Assembly: GCA_040365065.1 (NCBI GenBank)
Contig: BAABNI010000003.1
Location: forward strand, 248,001-312,000
Origin: Pelagadaptatus aseana
Lineage (GTDB): Bacteria > Pseudomonadota > Gammaproteobacteria > Pseudomonadales > Cellvibrionaceae
Direction: 5' to 3'
Length of the DNA: 64,000 nucleotides
The notes beneath the pieces were generated by a model. The model did not search any database. It worked only from the letters and a program-made list of their open reading frames with translations, and had not been told where the DNA came from. Both the position numbers and the translations under genes were made by a program. Below, piece after piece: positions 21,618 through 30,842 of the stretch. Each line of letters opens with the position of its first letter. Position 1 is the first letter of the stretch.

Positions 21618-23336
21618 TTATTTACCCAGGTAACGCTTGCGCTTTTTCGGCTTCAAATACTCGATATCCACCAACACCAGACCGTCAATACAATCGGCAA
21701 AATCCGGGTCAACATTAAAGTCGGCAAACTGTACTCCGCCGGCTTCGCAGATTTCGGTGTACTGTTTGTAAAGCGTGGGCACCTTGACGTCCAAGGCCGT
21801 CAGCTCCGATTTCAGGCGCGTGAATTCTGCGCTGTAGTCTTCGCCTCTGAAACGTTCCAATACTTGTGGTGCAACCGCAAACGGTTGTCTGGCCACAGCG
21901 AATGGCGGCTGACTCGGAAAATGTGCTCGATAAAATGCCACCAATGTTTGTTTGGCCAGATCAGGGTAACTGTTGCTGATGCTTACCGGACCGAACAAAT
22001 AGCGCATCTGCGGGTACTTATTCAGGTAAGCGCCAATGCCATACCAGAGATAATCCAGACTGCGTTTGCCCCAGTACTTGGGCTGCACAAAACTCCGCCC
22101 TAACTCGACGCCCTGCTTAAAGGTATCGGATTTTATATTGGTGTAATGGAATAACGTCTGTGAATACAACGGGCAATCATCCTTGCGCATATCCCCCTGT
22201 TGCAACGCCTCAGCGGCACGAACCAGACGATAGGCACCGACGATTTCCAGATCGTCGTCATCCCATAAAATGATGTGGTCGTAATAACTGTCGTAGGCAT
22301 CGATATCGCGACGCAAACCACTGCCCTCACCCACGGCACGAAAACTGATTTCGCGCAGCCGTCCAACTTCGCGCATCACCACCGAATCACCACTGTAGTT
22401 GAACAGATAGATCTGTTTGCCGTCACCGGTTTCACCCAAGCGTTCGCAAGCGCGCAACTCCTGACGTAACTCAACCCGGGATTCCGGGTGGGCAATGGTT
22501 CGCGCATTGACTTCGAAAAACGGCTCAACTTTGTTCTTGCCAAGTTTGTAGACATGGCGTTTAAACAACTTGGTCACCGATTTTTTCTTGAGTGGCAACC
22601 CAGTATAAACTTCATAGGGAATCGCCGGGCCAATGCGAATCGGAATCGAGGATTTGACCTGCTTGAACATCTCATTGATCAACAGCAGAGTCGATAACGG
22701 CTTGGCCAGCAGCGACACACTGTAAAAGAAAACGGAGTTTCGACCATCAATAAAAACCGGCAGAATCGGCGCCTTGGCTTTTTTAGCAAACTTAATAAAG
22801 CCATTGTGCCACTTGCCGTCTTTAACGCCCGTGGGTCCCACGCGAGATACTTCACCGGCGGGGAAAATAATCATGGCGCCGCCACACTGCAGATGTCGAT
22901 CAATGGCCCTGATATTGTCCTTGGCCGTGCGATTACCCATGTTATCGACGGGCAGTAACACATTCTCCAGCGGAGGCAATGACATCAGCAGTTCATTGGC
23001 CACCGCTTTCACATCGCGACGCACCTCGCTGACCATTTTCAGCAGCGCCAAACCATCCAGACTGCCGATGGGGTGATTGGAGATAATGACTACTGGCCCT
23101 TCCGCCGGAATGCACTCGCGTTCTCTATCACTGACCGAGTACTGGAAATCAAAGTGATCAAGTACCTGATCAATAAAATCAAACCCTTTCAGGTGCGGGT
23201 ATTTTTCTTCAAAGGATTTGAATTCCGATTCGTGAAACAGAAAGCGCAAAAAGGCCACAACCATTTTGCGAATAAAAGCGTATTTGCTCACCGCAGGTGG
23301 CAACTGTTCGGATACAACATTTTCAACGGAGATCAT
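21618..23336 (-). CDS. two-domain acyltransferase, OlsF-like (putative ornithine/amino-lipid synthase)
   Basis: A 572-residue protein with a PlsC-type lysophospholipid acyltransferase half followed by a GNAT-like half related to 'hemolysin'/OlsB proteins. The first half has ISNHPIGSLDG near residue 86 (H-x5-D catalytic motif) and the FPAGEVSR acceptor motif. The second half (about 310-572) has IVGAYRLVRA, ELGRSFVQPKYW and LFGPVSISNSYP. This order matches OlsF, which makes ornithine lipids by N- then O-acylation. Membrane association is expected. Whether ornithine is the head group is not readable from sequence. Confidence 0.75.
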   Translation of the reverse strand: MISVENVVSEQLPPAVSKYAFIRKMVVAFLRFLFHESEFKSFEEKYPHLKGFDFIDQVLDHFDFQYSVSDRERECIPAEGPVVIISNHPIGSLDGLALLKMVSEVRRDVKAVANELLMSLPPLENVLLPVDNMGNRTAKDNIRAIDRHLQCGGAMIIFPAGEVSRVGPTGVKDGKWHNGFIKFAKKAKAPILPVFIDGRNSVFFYSVSLLAKPLSTLLLINEMFKQVKSSIPIRIGPAIPYEVYTGLPLKKKSVTKLFKRHVYKLGKNKVEPFFEVNARTIAHPESRVELRQELRACERLGETGDGKQIYLFNYSGDSVVMREVGRLREISFRAVGEGSGLRRDIDAYDSYYDHIILWDDDDLEIVGAYRLVRAAEALQQGDMRKDDCPLYSQTLFHYTNIKSDTFKQGVELGRSFVQPKYWGKRSLDYLWYGIGAYLNKYPQMRYLFGPVSISNSYPDLAKQTLVAFYRAHFPSQPPFAVARQPFAVAPQVLERFRGEDYSAEFTRLKSELTALDVKVPTLYKQYTEICEAGGVQFADFNVDPDFADCIDGLVLVDIEYLKPKKRKRYLGK

Positions 23337-23368
23337 AGGGTTTCTCTCTTGCGACCTGAGGCATTTAT

Positions 23369-24214
23369 TCAGGCATAGTTTCGAGCCGCCAAAGGTGCCT
23401 CATCAGCCGGTGCTACAATTTCCACACCGTTATTCTCGCTTTGGTTTTTAATGGACACTTTCTTCACCGATTTCTGTAGATCGCTCCAGTGAATGATCTC
23501 CAGATGACCGGTTTCGTCTTCCACCATCGCGGTGCAACTTTCAATCCAATCGCCATCGTTACAATAGAGGATGCCATCAATCACTCGAATTTCGGCCTGA
23601 TGAATATGGCCACACACCACGCCATCGAGATTGCGGCGTTTGGCTTCATGGGCGGCGGCAATCTCAAAAATTTCTATGGCTTCGCGGGCATTCTTCACCG
23701 AGTTTTTCAAATAACAGGCCAGCGAAAAATAGGAAAAACCAAAACGGCGGCGGAAAAAATTACCCCAGCGATTGACAAACAACAGCAGGTCGTAGGCCAA
23801 GTCGCCAACGATCTTGGTGTACTTACCAAAGCGTATTTGTGAATCCAGAATATCGCCGTGGAATAGCAACAGTTTTTTATCCTGCGCCGTGATATGAATA
23901 AAATCTTCATGCACTTCCACAGGACCGATCATATGCTCAATATAATCGCGCATGGGTTCATCGTGATTACCGGGAATATAAATTATCCGGGTTCCCTTTT
24001 TTGCCATTTTAAAAATGGCCTTTAACACTTCGTAATGACTGGAAGGCCACATAAAGCGTTTTTTCATCGACCACATATCAACGATATCACCGAGTAAATA
24101 GAGCGTGTCGCACTCGATGGATTTTAAAAAGCTCAACAGGTATTCGGCCTTGCAGTCTTTAAAACCCAGATGGATATCGGACAAAAACACCGTGCGGTAA
24201 TGGGTGCGTTTCAT
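23369..24214 (-). CDS. metallophosphoesterase, UDP-2,3-diacylglucosamine diphosphatase-like (LpxH family)
   Basis: A 281-residue calcineurin-like phosphoesterase. The metal-site motifs run in order: SDIHLGF, LGDIVDMW, IPGNHDE, LFHGDILD and VCGHIHQAEI. The overall pattern, with a helical insert around SVKNAREAIEIFE, resembles LpxH-type enzymes that cleave UDP-diacylglucosamine to lipid X in lipid A synthesis. It is longer than LpxH (about 240), with an extra 35-residue tail. It lies 32 bases upstream of the acyltransferase gene, so both probably belong to one lipid-related operon. Confidence 0.8.
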   Translation of the reverse strand: MKRTHYRTVFLSDIHLGFKDCKAEYLLSFLKSIECDTLYLLGDIVDMWSMKKRFMWPSSHYEVLKAIFKMAKKGTRIIYIPGNHDEPMRDYIEHMIGPVEVHEDFIHITAQDKKLLLFHGDILDSQIRFGKYTKIVGDLAYDLLLFVNRWGNFFRRRFGFSYFSLACYLKNSVKNAREAIEIFEIAAAHEAKRRNLDGVVCGHIHQAEIRVIDGILYCNDGDWIESCTAMVEDETGHLEIIHWSDLQKSVKKVSIKNQSENNGVEIVAPADEAPLAARNYA

Positions 24215-24345
24215 AGTGTCGCGTCTTGATTGCTATGTCATGGGGAGCAACTTATGGCACTGCCATGAACAGTGTGTGACACAATCGCGATACTTTTATG
24301 ACACTAGCACGAGGCCAGCAAAAGGGTCTGAAAGGAAAGTAAGAA

Positions 24346-24837
24346 TTACTTGAATTGCTTGGGCTTGATAAAGTGAAGACACTCTGACGACTTGGGTTTC
24401 AACTGCTGCCATTTTTTTGCGCTGGACTGTAATTGCAGATAACCGCAGGTGGGAAGATTGTACAGGCACTCGCCCGTTAACAGATTGTGCAAATCCGTTA
24501 ACGCAGGATTATGTCCCACAACCACCACCTCATCGATATCATTGTCTATGTCACGCAGCCAAGCCAGCACTTCTCCGCAGTCAAAGGTGTAGAGGCGTTC
24601 ATCAATTTGCCAGGACACGGGTGTATCGAGGTGATCGGCAAGCAACTCCATGGTTTGCTCGGCACGACGTGCCGGGCTGACAAAGGTGTGGGTAAATTTG
24701 CATCCGACCTGGGCGATATACGGCGCCATGATCTCGCAGTCTTTTATCCCCCGTTGTTTTAGCGGTCGTTCCATATCGGTTAACTGGTAATCATCCCAAC
24801 TGGATTTACCGTGGCGAATTAAATGGATGGTTTTCAT
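24346..24837 (-). CDS. sixA: phosphohistidine phosphatase SixA
   Basis: A 163-residue histidine-phosphatase-superfamily protein with the LIRHGKSSWDD catalytic motif at residues 6-16, the second-site SPARRAEQT, and VVVGHNPAL for the second catalytic His. SixA removes phosphate from phosphohistidine, for example on the nitrogen-related PTS in E. coli. It lies 27 bases after sco on the same strand but is not known to be part of oxidase assembly. Confidence 0.9.
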   Translation of the reverse strand: MKTIHLIRHGKSSWDDYQLTDMERPLKQRGIKDCEIMAPYIAQVGCKFTHTFVSPARRAEQTMELLADHLDTPVSWQIDERLYTFDCGEVLAWLRDIDNDIDEVVVVGHNPALTDLHNLLTGECLYNLPTCGYLQLQSSAKKWQQLKPKSSECLHFIKPKQFK

Positions 24838-24864
24838 ACCTCAAACCCCGTCAGCTTTTTAAGC

Positions 24865-25563
24865 TTACTCAAAAGTGGTCACCAGTGACTGCAGTGTCAG
24901 TTTGATTCTGCCGTTATCCAGTGGTGCTTTGATAAAGCCGTGATAATGACCTCTGGGATTAACCAACGCAATATTGCCGCTGTGATCGACACTGTAATCC
25001 ATGGGATCGTCTCCGGTTCGGACTTTAACAAACGCCATATTCAATTGATTTGCCAGACGCTTGATCTCCAGAAATTCACCTGTTAACCCAATAAACTCCG
25101 GATCAAAATACGGCATATACAACGCCAGTTTGTCTACCGTATCGCGCGCCGGATCAACACTCACCATAATCACCTGAACCTGATCGCGAATGTCTTGATC
25201 CAACTGATCTTTGACCTGCTTGAGTTGCGCCATGGTGGTTGGGCAAATATCCGGGCAGCTGGCAAAGCCAAAAAACATCAAGCTCCATTTGGCCTGCAGC
25301 TGTTGCAGGTTAAATACCTCACCCTTGTGATCCAGCAAATTAAAATCCTTGATGATGCGCGGCTTGTCAAAAACAAACGTACCATTGGCTCGCAACTCTA
25401 ATGGACTGAGAATTCTGGGTGTGGTGATTTTATTGATAAAGCCCACCATCACCAGAGAGATAAAAACCAAAATCACCCCAATGGTAATGGCAATACCGCG
25501 CTTCTGGCTGGGGGATTTTACCGCTGCCGGGATGTCTGCCTCTGAAACCATATCACTCACCAC
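24865..25563 (-). CDS. SCO1/SenC-family copper chaperone
   Basis: A membrane-anchored thioredoxin-fold protein that delivers copper to the CuA site of cytochrome c oxidase. The single membrane anchor is about residues 24-46. The copper motif is CPDICPTTM (CxxxC), and the distal His ligand is in YSVDHSGNIAL. The 232-residue length is normal. It is the last gene of the oxidase-assembly group, 6 bases after cyoE, matching the Pseudomonas order. Confidence 0.93.
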   Translation of the reverse strand: MVSDMVSEADIPAAVKSPSQKRGIAITIGVILVFISLVMVGFINKITTPRILSPLELRANGTFVFDKPRIIKDFNLLDHKGEVFNLQQLQAKWSLMFFGFASCPDICPTTMAQLKQVKDQLDQDIRDQVQVIMVSVDPARDTVDKLALYMPYFDPEFIGLTGEFLEIKRLANQLNMAFVKVRTGDDPMDYSVDHSGNIALVNPRGHYHGFIKAPLDNGRIKLTLQSLVTTFE

Positions 25564-25569
25564 CGACTC

Positions 25570-26496
25570 CTAAATCGCCGCAAGAGGGCTGATTGGCAAC
25601 AGGTAGTGATCGAGCAACATAATCACAAACAAAGCCATCAGATAAATAATGGAATATTTAAAGGTCTCTATCCCCGCATTCTTTTGCTCGGTAAACAGCA
25701 ACACACCGGCCCAGTAGAGAAACCCAAGGCCCAACACCACAGCCCCGAGCAGGTACAACCAGTTCATCATGCCAGTGGCAAAGGGCAGCAGGCTGACTGC
25801 GAATAAAATAATGGTGTAGAGAAAAATATGAATCTTGGTGTAACGCTCACCATGGGTTACCGGCAACATCGGAATCTCGGCGTTGGCGTAGTCTTCTTTG
25901 CGATGCACCGCCAGAGCCCAAAAATGCGGTGGCGTCCAGGCAAACACAATCAATACCAGCAGCAGACCATAACCGTGAATTTCACCGGTTACTGCGGTCC
26001 AGCCCAACAGTGGCGGCGCGGCACCGGCAATGCCACCAATCACGATATTCTGAGGTGTGGCACGTTTTAAAAACAACGTGTAAATCACGGCGTACCCCAA
26101 CAGTGACGCCATGGTTAACCAGGCTGTCACAGGGTTGATAAACGCTAACAGAATCGCCATGCCAGCCACACCCAGTACCAGGGAAAAGGCCAGCGCCTTA
26201 AGCGGCTCAATGCGACCCGTGGCAACCGGCCGGTTGAGTGTGCGCTTCATCTTCAAATCGATCTGGCGATCCACCAGATGATTGATCACCGCCGCCGAAC
26301 CTGCACACAGGGCAATCCCCAGATTACCAAGGATCATCACCTCCAGCGGCACCAGACCCGGAGAGGCCAGCAACATCCCTACCATCGACGTCAGAATCAT
26401 CAGCGCCACCACCGTGGGTTTGCACAACTCCAGATAATCCCGCCAGGACGCCTGATCCACTGCGCCTGTTACCATTGCCTGTTTAGTCATCGCCAT
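25570..26496 (-). CDS. cyoE: protoheme IX farnesyltransferase (heme O synthase) CyoE/CtaB
   Basis: This UbiA-family integral membrane enzyme adds a farnesyl group to heme B, giving heme O. The prenyl-diphosphate site is NHLVDRQIDLKMKRTLNRP, the family's N-x3-D-x2-D region, and nine hydrophobic segments follow. I start it at MAMTKQAMV, immediately preceded by AAAAAGGAA; the ATG two codons later is equally possible. The frame is open further upstream, but there it runs through ctaA in another frame. The 308-residue length is normal. Confidence 0.95.
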   Translation of the reverse strand: MAMTKQAMVTGAVDQASWRDYLELCKPTVVALMILTSMVGMLLASPGLVPLEVMILGNLGIALCAGSAAVINHLVDRQIDLKMKRTLNRPVATGRIEPLKALAFSLVLGVAGMAILLAFINPVTAWLTMASLLGYAVIYTLFLKRATPQNIVIGGIAGAAPPLLGWTAVTGEIHGYGLLLVLIVFAWTPPHFWALAVHRKEDYANAEIPMLPVTHGERYTKIHIFLYTIILFAVSLLPFATGMMNWLYLLGAVVLGLGFLYWAGVLLFTEQKNAGIETFKYSIIYLMALFVIMLLDHYLLPISPLAAI

Positions 26497-26513
26497 TTCC
26501 TTTTTGTTATTAT

Positions 26514-27602
26514 TTAGATATTGGATGTTACTGCTGTTGGATTGAGCCCGATGGCCGCATCTTGTTCTGACGCACTCACAAAGCACCACAAACGATAATT
26601 CACCGTCGCCATCACCATCAGCAACAGTGCACCTACACCATTGTGGGCCACTGCTACCGATAACGGCAGTATCGCCACAATGTTGGTAATGCCCAGGGCT
26701 ATCTGTATGGCCAGTACCAGAGCAATCACTCCCGCCAGCTTCTTCAAGTGCGCCGAACCTGTGCGAATCAATGCGGCCATCAGTAACAGTAAAACCCCGG
26801 TCACGACCAATGCGCCCACGCGATGGCTCCAATGGATGGCGGTGCGACCGTCACTGTCCATCACCCCGCCCAGATAATTGGGTCCAATATCCTGAGTGAA
26901 ATTAAAACCCTCTTTAAAATCCATGGCGGGCACGAGCTCACCGTGGCAGGTGGGGAAATCAACACAGGCCAGTGCCGCGTAATTGGACGTGGTCCAGCCG
27001 CCCAGTGAAATCTGCAATACCACCGCGACCAATCCGGCCATCGCCAGTTTGCGCAGCCGAGTAAGCCCTCGCGGTGTCAGCGAAGTAGTGACTTTTTGCA
27101 ACTGCCAATCACGATGACTCAGTCGCAAGAACATTAACCAAAGCAACGTCAGGGTGGTAAAGCCACCGAGCAGATGCGTGGTGACCACCTGTGGCCACAG
27201 CTTGAGTGTAACCGTCCACATGCCAAACAGCCCCTGCAGAATAACCAGCGCCAGTAAAAACAGGGGCAGCTTAACCGGGGTGTTTTGCTGTTTGCGATGC
27301 TTCCAGCTGTAAACAGCAAAGCACAGAATCACAAACCCCAGTGCGCTGGCAAAATAGCGGTGCACCATCTCTGGCCAGGTTTTATCCGCGTCCACCGGCG
27401 CATCTGGAAAAGCCTGTTCGGCCAGAGCAATTTCCTGTGCTGTATCTGGCCACAGTATATGGCCATAACAACCGGGCCAGTCGGGACAACCCAGGCCAGC
27501 ATCCACCAAACGGGTAAACGCTCCCAGTGACACCACTACCGCCGCCAGTACCACACTGGCCAATATTGCCTTTGCTGAACCACTCAATGCCGACCACTTC
27601 AT
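26514..27602 (-). CDS. ctaA: heme A synthase CtaA (COX15)
   Basis: CtaA oxidises the C8 methyl of heme O to a formyl group, giving heme A for the oxidase. The 362-residue protein has eight membrane segments. Conserved motifs include GAFTRLVDAGLGCPDWPGCYG, which I give here in part (RLVDAGLGCPDWP), EMVHRYFAS, TTHLLGGFTTL and HWSHRVGALVV, supplying the heme-ligand His residues. It lies 3 bases after the small assembly gene and 17 bases before cyoE. Confidence 0.95.
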   Translation of the reverse strand: MKWSALSGSAKAILASVVLAAVVVSLGAFTRLVDAGLGCPDWPGCYGHILWPDTAQEIALAEQAFPDAPVDADKTWPEMVHRYFASALGFVILCFAVYSWKHRKQQNTPVKLPLFLLALVILQGLFGMWTVTLKLWPQVVTTHLLGGFTTLTLLWLMFLRLSHRDWQLQKVTTSLTPRGLTRLRKLAMAGLVAVVLQISLGGWTTSNYAALACVDFPTCHGELVPAMDFKEGFNFTQDIGPNYLGGVMDSDGRTAIHWSHRVGALVVTGVLLLLMAALIRTGSAHLKKLAGVIALVLAIQIALGITNIVAILPLSVAVAHNGVGALLLMVMATVNYRLWCFVSASEQDAAIGLNPTAVTSNI

Positions 27603-27605
27603 GAC

Positions 27606-28241
27606 TCACTCCTCGTAGGAATATTTCAGCAAACGCTTGATATCATCCAACAGATCGGCACCGGAATGCTCACTGTCGTAACTCATCATGGCGTAGCCCT
27701 CCTGATCCAGATAGTAGATGTGGCTGCCATTGAGTGGATGATCGGCGATCGACGTTTCAGAGAAGGTGTCACGCCATTGTGATTGAACGATTTGCAGCGC
27801 TTGTAACCGGGGGTGTTCCTGCTTCAGAAACTCTGCAAAATCCTGAGACAAGGGTGCACCGGTATTGAGAAACAACCGTTCAACCCGCACTGATTTTTCT
27901 GCCAGACGGATATGAACCTGGCGGGACAGATACAATTGCTGACGACAAACATCATCGCAGCGATCGTCGGCCACTATCACCATGCGCCACAATTTCTTGC
28001 CATCAAACGGCCGCACTTTCTTGCCGTCCTGATTAACATAATCCAACGCGGTTACCGAGGTTGCCGGGCGCAGCAGTTCACCTTTATTGACGGTTCCCGT
28101 TGGCATACCAATGCCGGTTTTAAAAATAAAATAGGCCGACACCATGGGCAACATAATCGCCGCCAGGATCAACCAGCCGTTGTTGTTCACTTTCTCGTTA
28201 TTACTGTTTGCATTACCTGATCGCGACATCACGGCACTCAC
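27606..28241 (-). CDS. oxidase-locus membrane protein, SCO-like fold without copper motif
   Basis: A 211-residue protein with one N-terminal membrane anchor (about 22-40) and a soluble periplasmic part. VIADDRCDDVCRQQLYLSRQ has a CxxxC pair resembling the SCO position, and IYYLDQEGYAMMSYD resembles the SCO C-terminal strand, but the distal SCO His region is not clear. The same position in Pseudomonas (PA0111-like) holds a conserved unknown gene. It overlaps surf1 by 4 bases and precedes ctaA by 3, so a role in oxidase assembly is likely by context. Confidence 0.75.
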   Translation of the reverse strand: MSAVMSRSGNANSNNEKVNNNGWLILAAIMLPMVSAYFIFKTGIGMPTGTVNKGELLRPATSVTALDYVNQDGKKVRPFDGKKLWRMVIVADDRCDDVCRQQLYLSRQVHIRLAEKSVRVERLFLNTGAPLSQDFAEFLKQEHPRLQALQIVQSQWRDTFSETSIADHPLNGSHIYYLDQEGYAMMSYDSEHSGADLLDDIKRLLKYSYEE

Positions 28242-28996
28242 TGTGCAGTCCTCTTTTTATTGTTGTGTTGAAAAATCATCTGTCCCAGATTGCTGTTGGC
28301 AAACACCAATGCCACCACCAGAACAATCGCCATGCTGAACCACTGCACAGCATAGCCCTGATGTTTGGCCGGGCTGTTATTGAGCCACTGCCACTGGGTC
28401 ACCAGAGCACCATCGCTGCTGTCATCCAGTCGTAGCAAAAAAGGCAGCGACGGCTCAAGCCCCAATTGCTGGTACAGAACCGCAATATCAATCTGTTGAA
28501 TTCGGCGTGGCCAGCCCTCATCGCCATCCTGCTCTCGCACCATCGGGTTATCACTGGGCTGATGTAAAAATCCGGTCACATGGATAGGGCGTGCGATATT
28601 CGGAATACCGGGTAGCTCGCTGCGTAATCTCGGTGCTGGTAACCAGCCCCGGTTCAACAACACGGTTTCACCACTGGGCAATTGCAAAGGAGAAATCACT
28701 TCGTAACCCACCTGGCCCTGACGGATTTTGTTATCCAGCAACCAGCTGTGGTCATTATCCAGCACACCGTGCAACTCAATGCGGCGATAGCGGGTGTTCG
28801 ATTGGGTAAATAATTGATCAGCCGTCAGTGCGGGCAAATGGCGTTGACGATCAAGCTCTGCCTGCAACTGATGTTTCTGTTCTGCGCGTTCCAGCTGCCA
28901 GAATCCAAGGCGCAACAAAACCGGAAGCATGACCAAGCCGAGAAGGCTTAACTTCCAATTAAATGCTACTGTTAGCGATACCGCCTTGCTGTTCAT
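28238..28996 (-). CDS. SURF1 family cytochrome oxidase assembly protein
   Basis: SURF1 proteins help insert heme A into oxidase subunit I. The 252 residues have membrane segments at each end (about 14-34, before LGFWQLERAEQK, and 222-242) with a soluble domain between. Conserved motifs are RYRRIELHG, VLLNRGWLP and HQGYAVQWFSMA. I start at MNSKAVSLTVAF because AGGGTG lies 9 bases upstream; the earlier in-frame ATG at 29020 has no ribosome site. Confidence 0.92.
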   Translation of the reverse strand: MNSKAVSLTVAFNWKLSLLGLVMLPVLLRLGFWQLERAEQKHQLQAELDRQRHLPALTADQLFTQSNTRYRRIELHGVLDNDHSWLLDNKIRQGQVGYEVISPLQLPSGETVLLNRGWLPAPRLRSELPGIPNIARPIHVTGFLHQPSDNPMVREQDGDEGWPRRIQQIDIAVLYQQLGLEPSLPFLLRLDDSSDGALVTQWQWLNNSPAKHQGYAVQWFSMAIVLVVALVFANSNLGQMIFQHNNKKRTAQ

Positions 28997-29042
28997 GCTA
29001 TGGATCACCCTACTGCTCATCAAAAATAAAAGGTGACTTTCT

Positions 29043-29306
29043 ATGTGGCTTAAAGCCGTTATTGTTATTTTGTTTGTGGCCGTTGTGGCCAGCCTCAGCA
29101 GTGGTCTGGTGTTTCTGCTGAAAGATTCTGGCTCCGAATCCAAGCGCACGCTCTATGCATTGGGTATTCGGGTCTGCCTGGCCGCGTTGTTACTGGTCTG
29201 TATCCTCTATGGTTTGGCCACTGGCCAACTGGGCAGTTCTGCACCCTGGGATGCCGGTCCGGTTTCCGGAAATATCAGCACACCCCAGAGCACACCCGAT
29301 CATTAA
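29043..29306 (+). CDS. twin transmembrane protein, DUF2909 family
   Basis: An 87-residue protein with two membrane helices (about 4-26 and 40-62) separated by a short charged loop (KDSGSESKRTLYALGIRV), the DUF2909 pattern. Function is unknown. It is the only plus-strand gene in the oxidase locus, diverging from surf1 and overlapping the coxC end by 4 bases tail to tail. The same inverted position is kept in Pseudomonas (PA0109-like), which hints at a linked role. Confidence 0.85.
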   Translation: MWLKAVIVILFVAVVASLSSGLVFLLKDSGSESKRTLYALGIRVCLAALLLVCILYGLATGQLGSSAPWDAGPVSGNISTPQSTPDH

Positions 29307-30217
29307 CCGAGAATATAGACAAAGATAAACAAGCCCACCCAGACCACATCCACAAAGTGCCAATACCAACTGGCGGACTCAAAACCAAAACAGTCATCGT
29401 GACTGAAATGGCCCTTGAATACCGAGCGACACCACATCACCAGCAACATAAAGGTACCCAGAGTGACGTGGGCACCGTGGAAGCCGGTCAACATAAAGAA
29501 GGTGGCACCGTAGATACCCGACTGCAACGTCAGTCCCAGATTGGTGTAGGCATCGTAGTATTCCTCGGCCTGTAAAATCAGGAAGAAGATACCAAGCGCA
29601 ACGGTTACACCCAGCCAGAAATTGAATTGCTTGCGATTGTCATTTTTCAAGCCCACATGGGCCAGATGCACGGTGACACTGGAAGTCAGCAGCACCACGG
29701 TGTTCCAGAAGGGCAACCATTTCCAGATGGAATCCACCGTGGAATAACTCAGGCTTTTCTCTGGGCCCACCATCTTGGCGGAGTCGCCATTAACGGCCAC
29801 ATCCGGTGTAATCATCACCGGCCAGGTGGCTTCAAAGCCTTCCCACAGCATATTGGTAACACCCTTATCACCTTCTCCCCCCAACCAGGGTATTGAGAAG
29901 GTTCGCACGTAATAGAGCGCACCAAAAAAGGCGGCAAAGAACATCACCTCACTGAAGATAAACCAACCCATGCCCCACACATAAGAGCGTTTCAGCTGAT
30001 CGCTGTTCAGGCCTGCCCGGTTTTCTGCGATCACTGTGGCAAACCAGTTCCACAGAACAAAGGCAAACAGCAGGCCGCCGATAAATAAAATGGTGGAGCC
30101 GTTTTCACTGCCGTTGAGTGCACTGCCGGCACCATAAACCGTCAGGAACAATCCCACGGAAGCAAAGATCGGTAACTTACTTTGCTCCGGTACATAATAA
30201 CTTCCTTCACTGGACAT
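29303..30217 (-). CDS. coxC: cytochrome c oxidase subunit III
   Basis: A 304-residue subunit III with about seven membrane helices. Recognisable motifs are FSEVMFFAAFFGALYYVRTF in the middle (containing the conserved Glu of the lipid cleft) and TGFHGAHVTLGTFMLLVMW plus SASWYWHFVDVVWVGLF near the end. A soluble insert around residues 118-160 is typical of proteobacterial forms. Subunit III stabilises proton uptake in the aa3-type oxidase. It lies downstream of cox11. Confidence 0.95.
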   Translation of the reverse strand: MSSEGSYYVPEQSKLPIFASVGLFLTVYGAGSALNGSENGSTILFIGGLLFAFVLWNWFATVIAENRAGLNSDQLKRSYVWGMGWFIFSEVMFFAAFFGALYYVRTFSIPWLGGEGDKGVTNMLWEGFEATWPVMITPDVAVNGDSAKMVGPEKSLSYSTVDSIWKWLPFWNTVVLLTSSVTVHLAHVGLKNDNRKQFNFWLGVTVALGIFFLILQAEEYYDAYTNLGLTLQSGIYGATFFMLTGFHGAHVTLGTFMLLVMWCRSVFKGHFSHDDCFGFESASWYWHFVDVVWVGLFIFVYILG

Positions 30218-30268
30218 TTTTTCTACCCCGCGTTTCTTTTTTGGTTGTTGCGGATTAATCGTTTTGTC

Positions 30269-30820
30269 TTAACGTAACGCCACTGTTGCCCGATCCGTAA
30301 TATCAAATAAGGTATAGGACAGGGTAATGGTGCGTACCTGATCGGGAATGTCCTGATCCACAATAAATCTCAGTGGCAGCTCAGCACTCTCCCCGCCAGG
30401 CAGCGGTTGCTGGTTAAAACAAAAGCATTCGGTTTTGTGAAAGTATTCGGCAGCCTTGAAAGGCACCACACTGGGTACCGCCTGTCCCACCATATCCTCA
30501 CTGGTGGGGTTGCGAGCCAGATAGCGGATCTCCATCTCCTGCCCCGGGTGTACTTCGATGCTGTCGAGCATGGGCTCAAACGACCAGGGCATGCCCTCGT
30601 TGTTGGTGGCCAGAAACTGCACCTTGACGGTTCTGCTGGTATCCACCTCAATGGCGACCGCTTCATACTTATCACCGGTTTTGCCATTCAGGCCGGTGAC
30701 TTCACAAAAGACATCGTAGAGCGGTGGCATAATCCAGACGGCGAACACAAACATCCCCACCACCACGCCAAATAACTTGGCGATCAGTTTCGGAGTTGAT
30801 TGTTGTACGCCGTCTGTCAT
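30269..30820 (-). CDS. ctaG: cytochrome c oxidase assembly protein Cox11/CtaG
   Basis: Cox11 is a copper chaperone that delivers copper to the CuB site of subunit I. The 183-residue protein has one N-terminal membrane anchor (about 14-34) and a periplasmic Ig-like domain. The copper motif is KTECFCFNQQPL (CFCF). It lies between coxA and coxC, as in Pseudomonas. Confidence 0.93.
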   Translation of the reverse strand: MTDGVQQSTPKLIAKLFGVVVGMFVFAVWIMPPLYDVFCEVTGLNGKTGDKYEAVAIEVDTSRTVKVQFLATNNEGMPWSFEPMLDSIEVHPGQEMEIRYLARNPTSEDMVGQAVPSVVPFKAAEYFHKTECFCFNQQPLPGGESAELPLRFIVDQDIPDQVRTITLSYTLFDITDRATVALR

Positions 30821-30842
30821 TTTAAGTCGCCGCTCCTATTTC

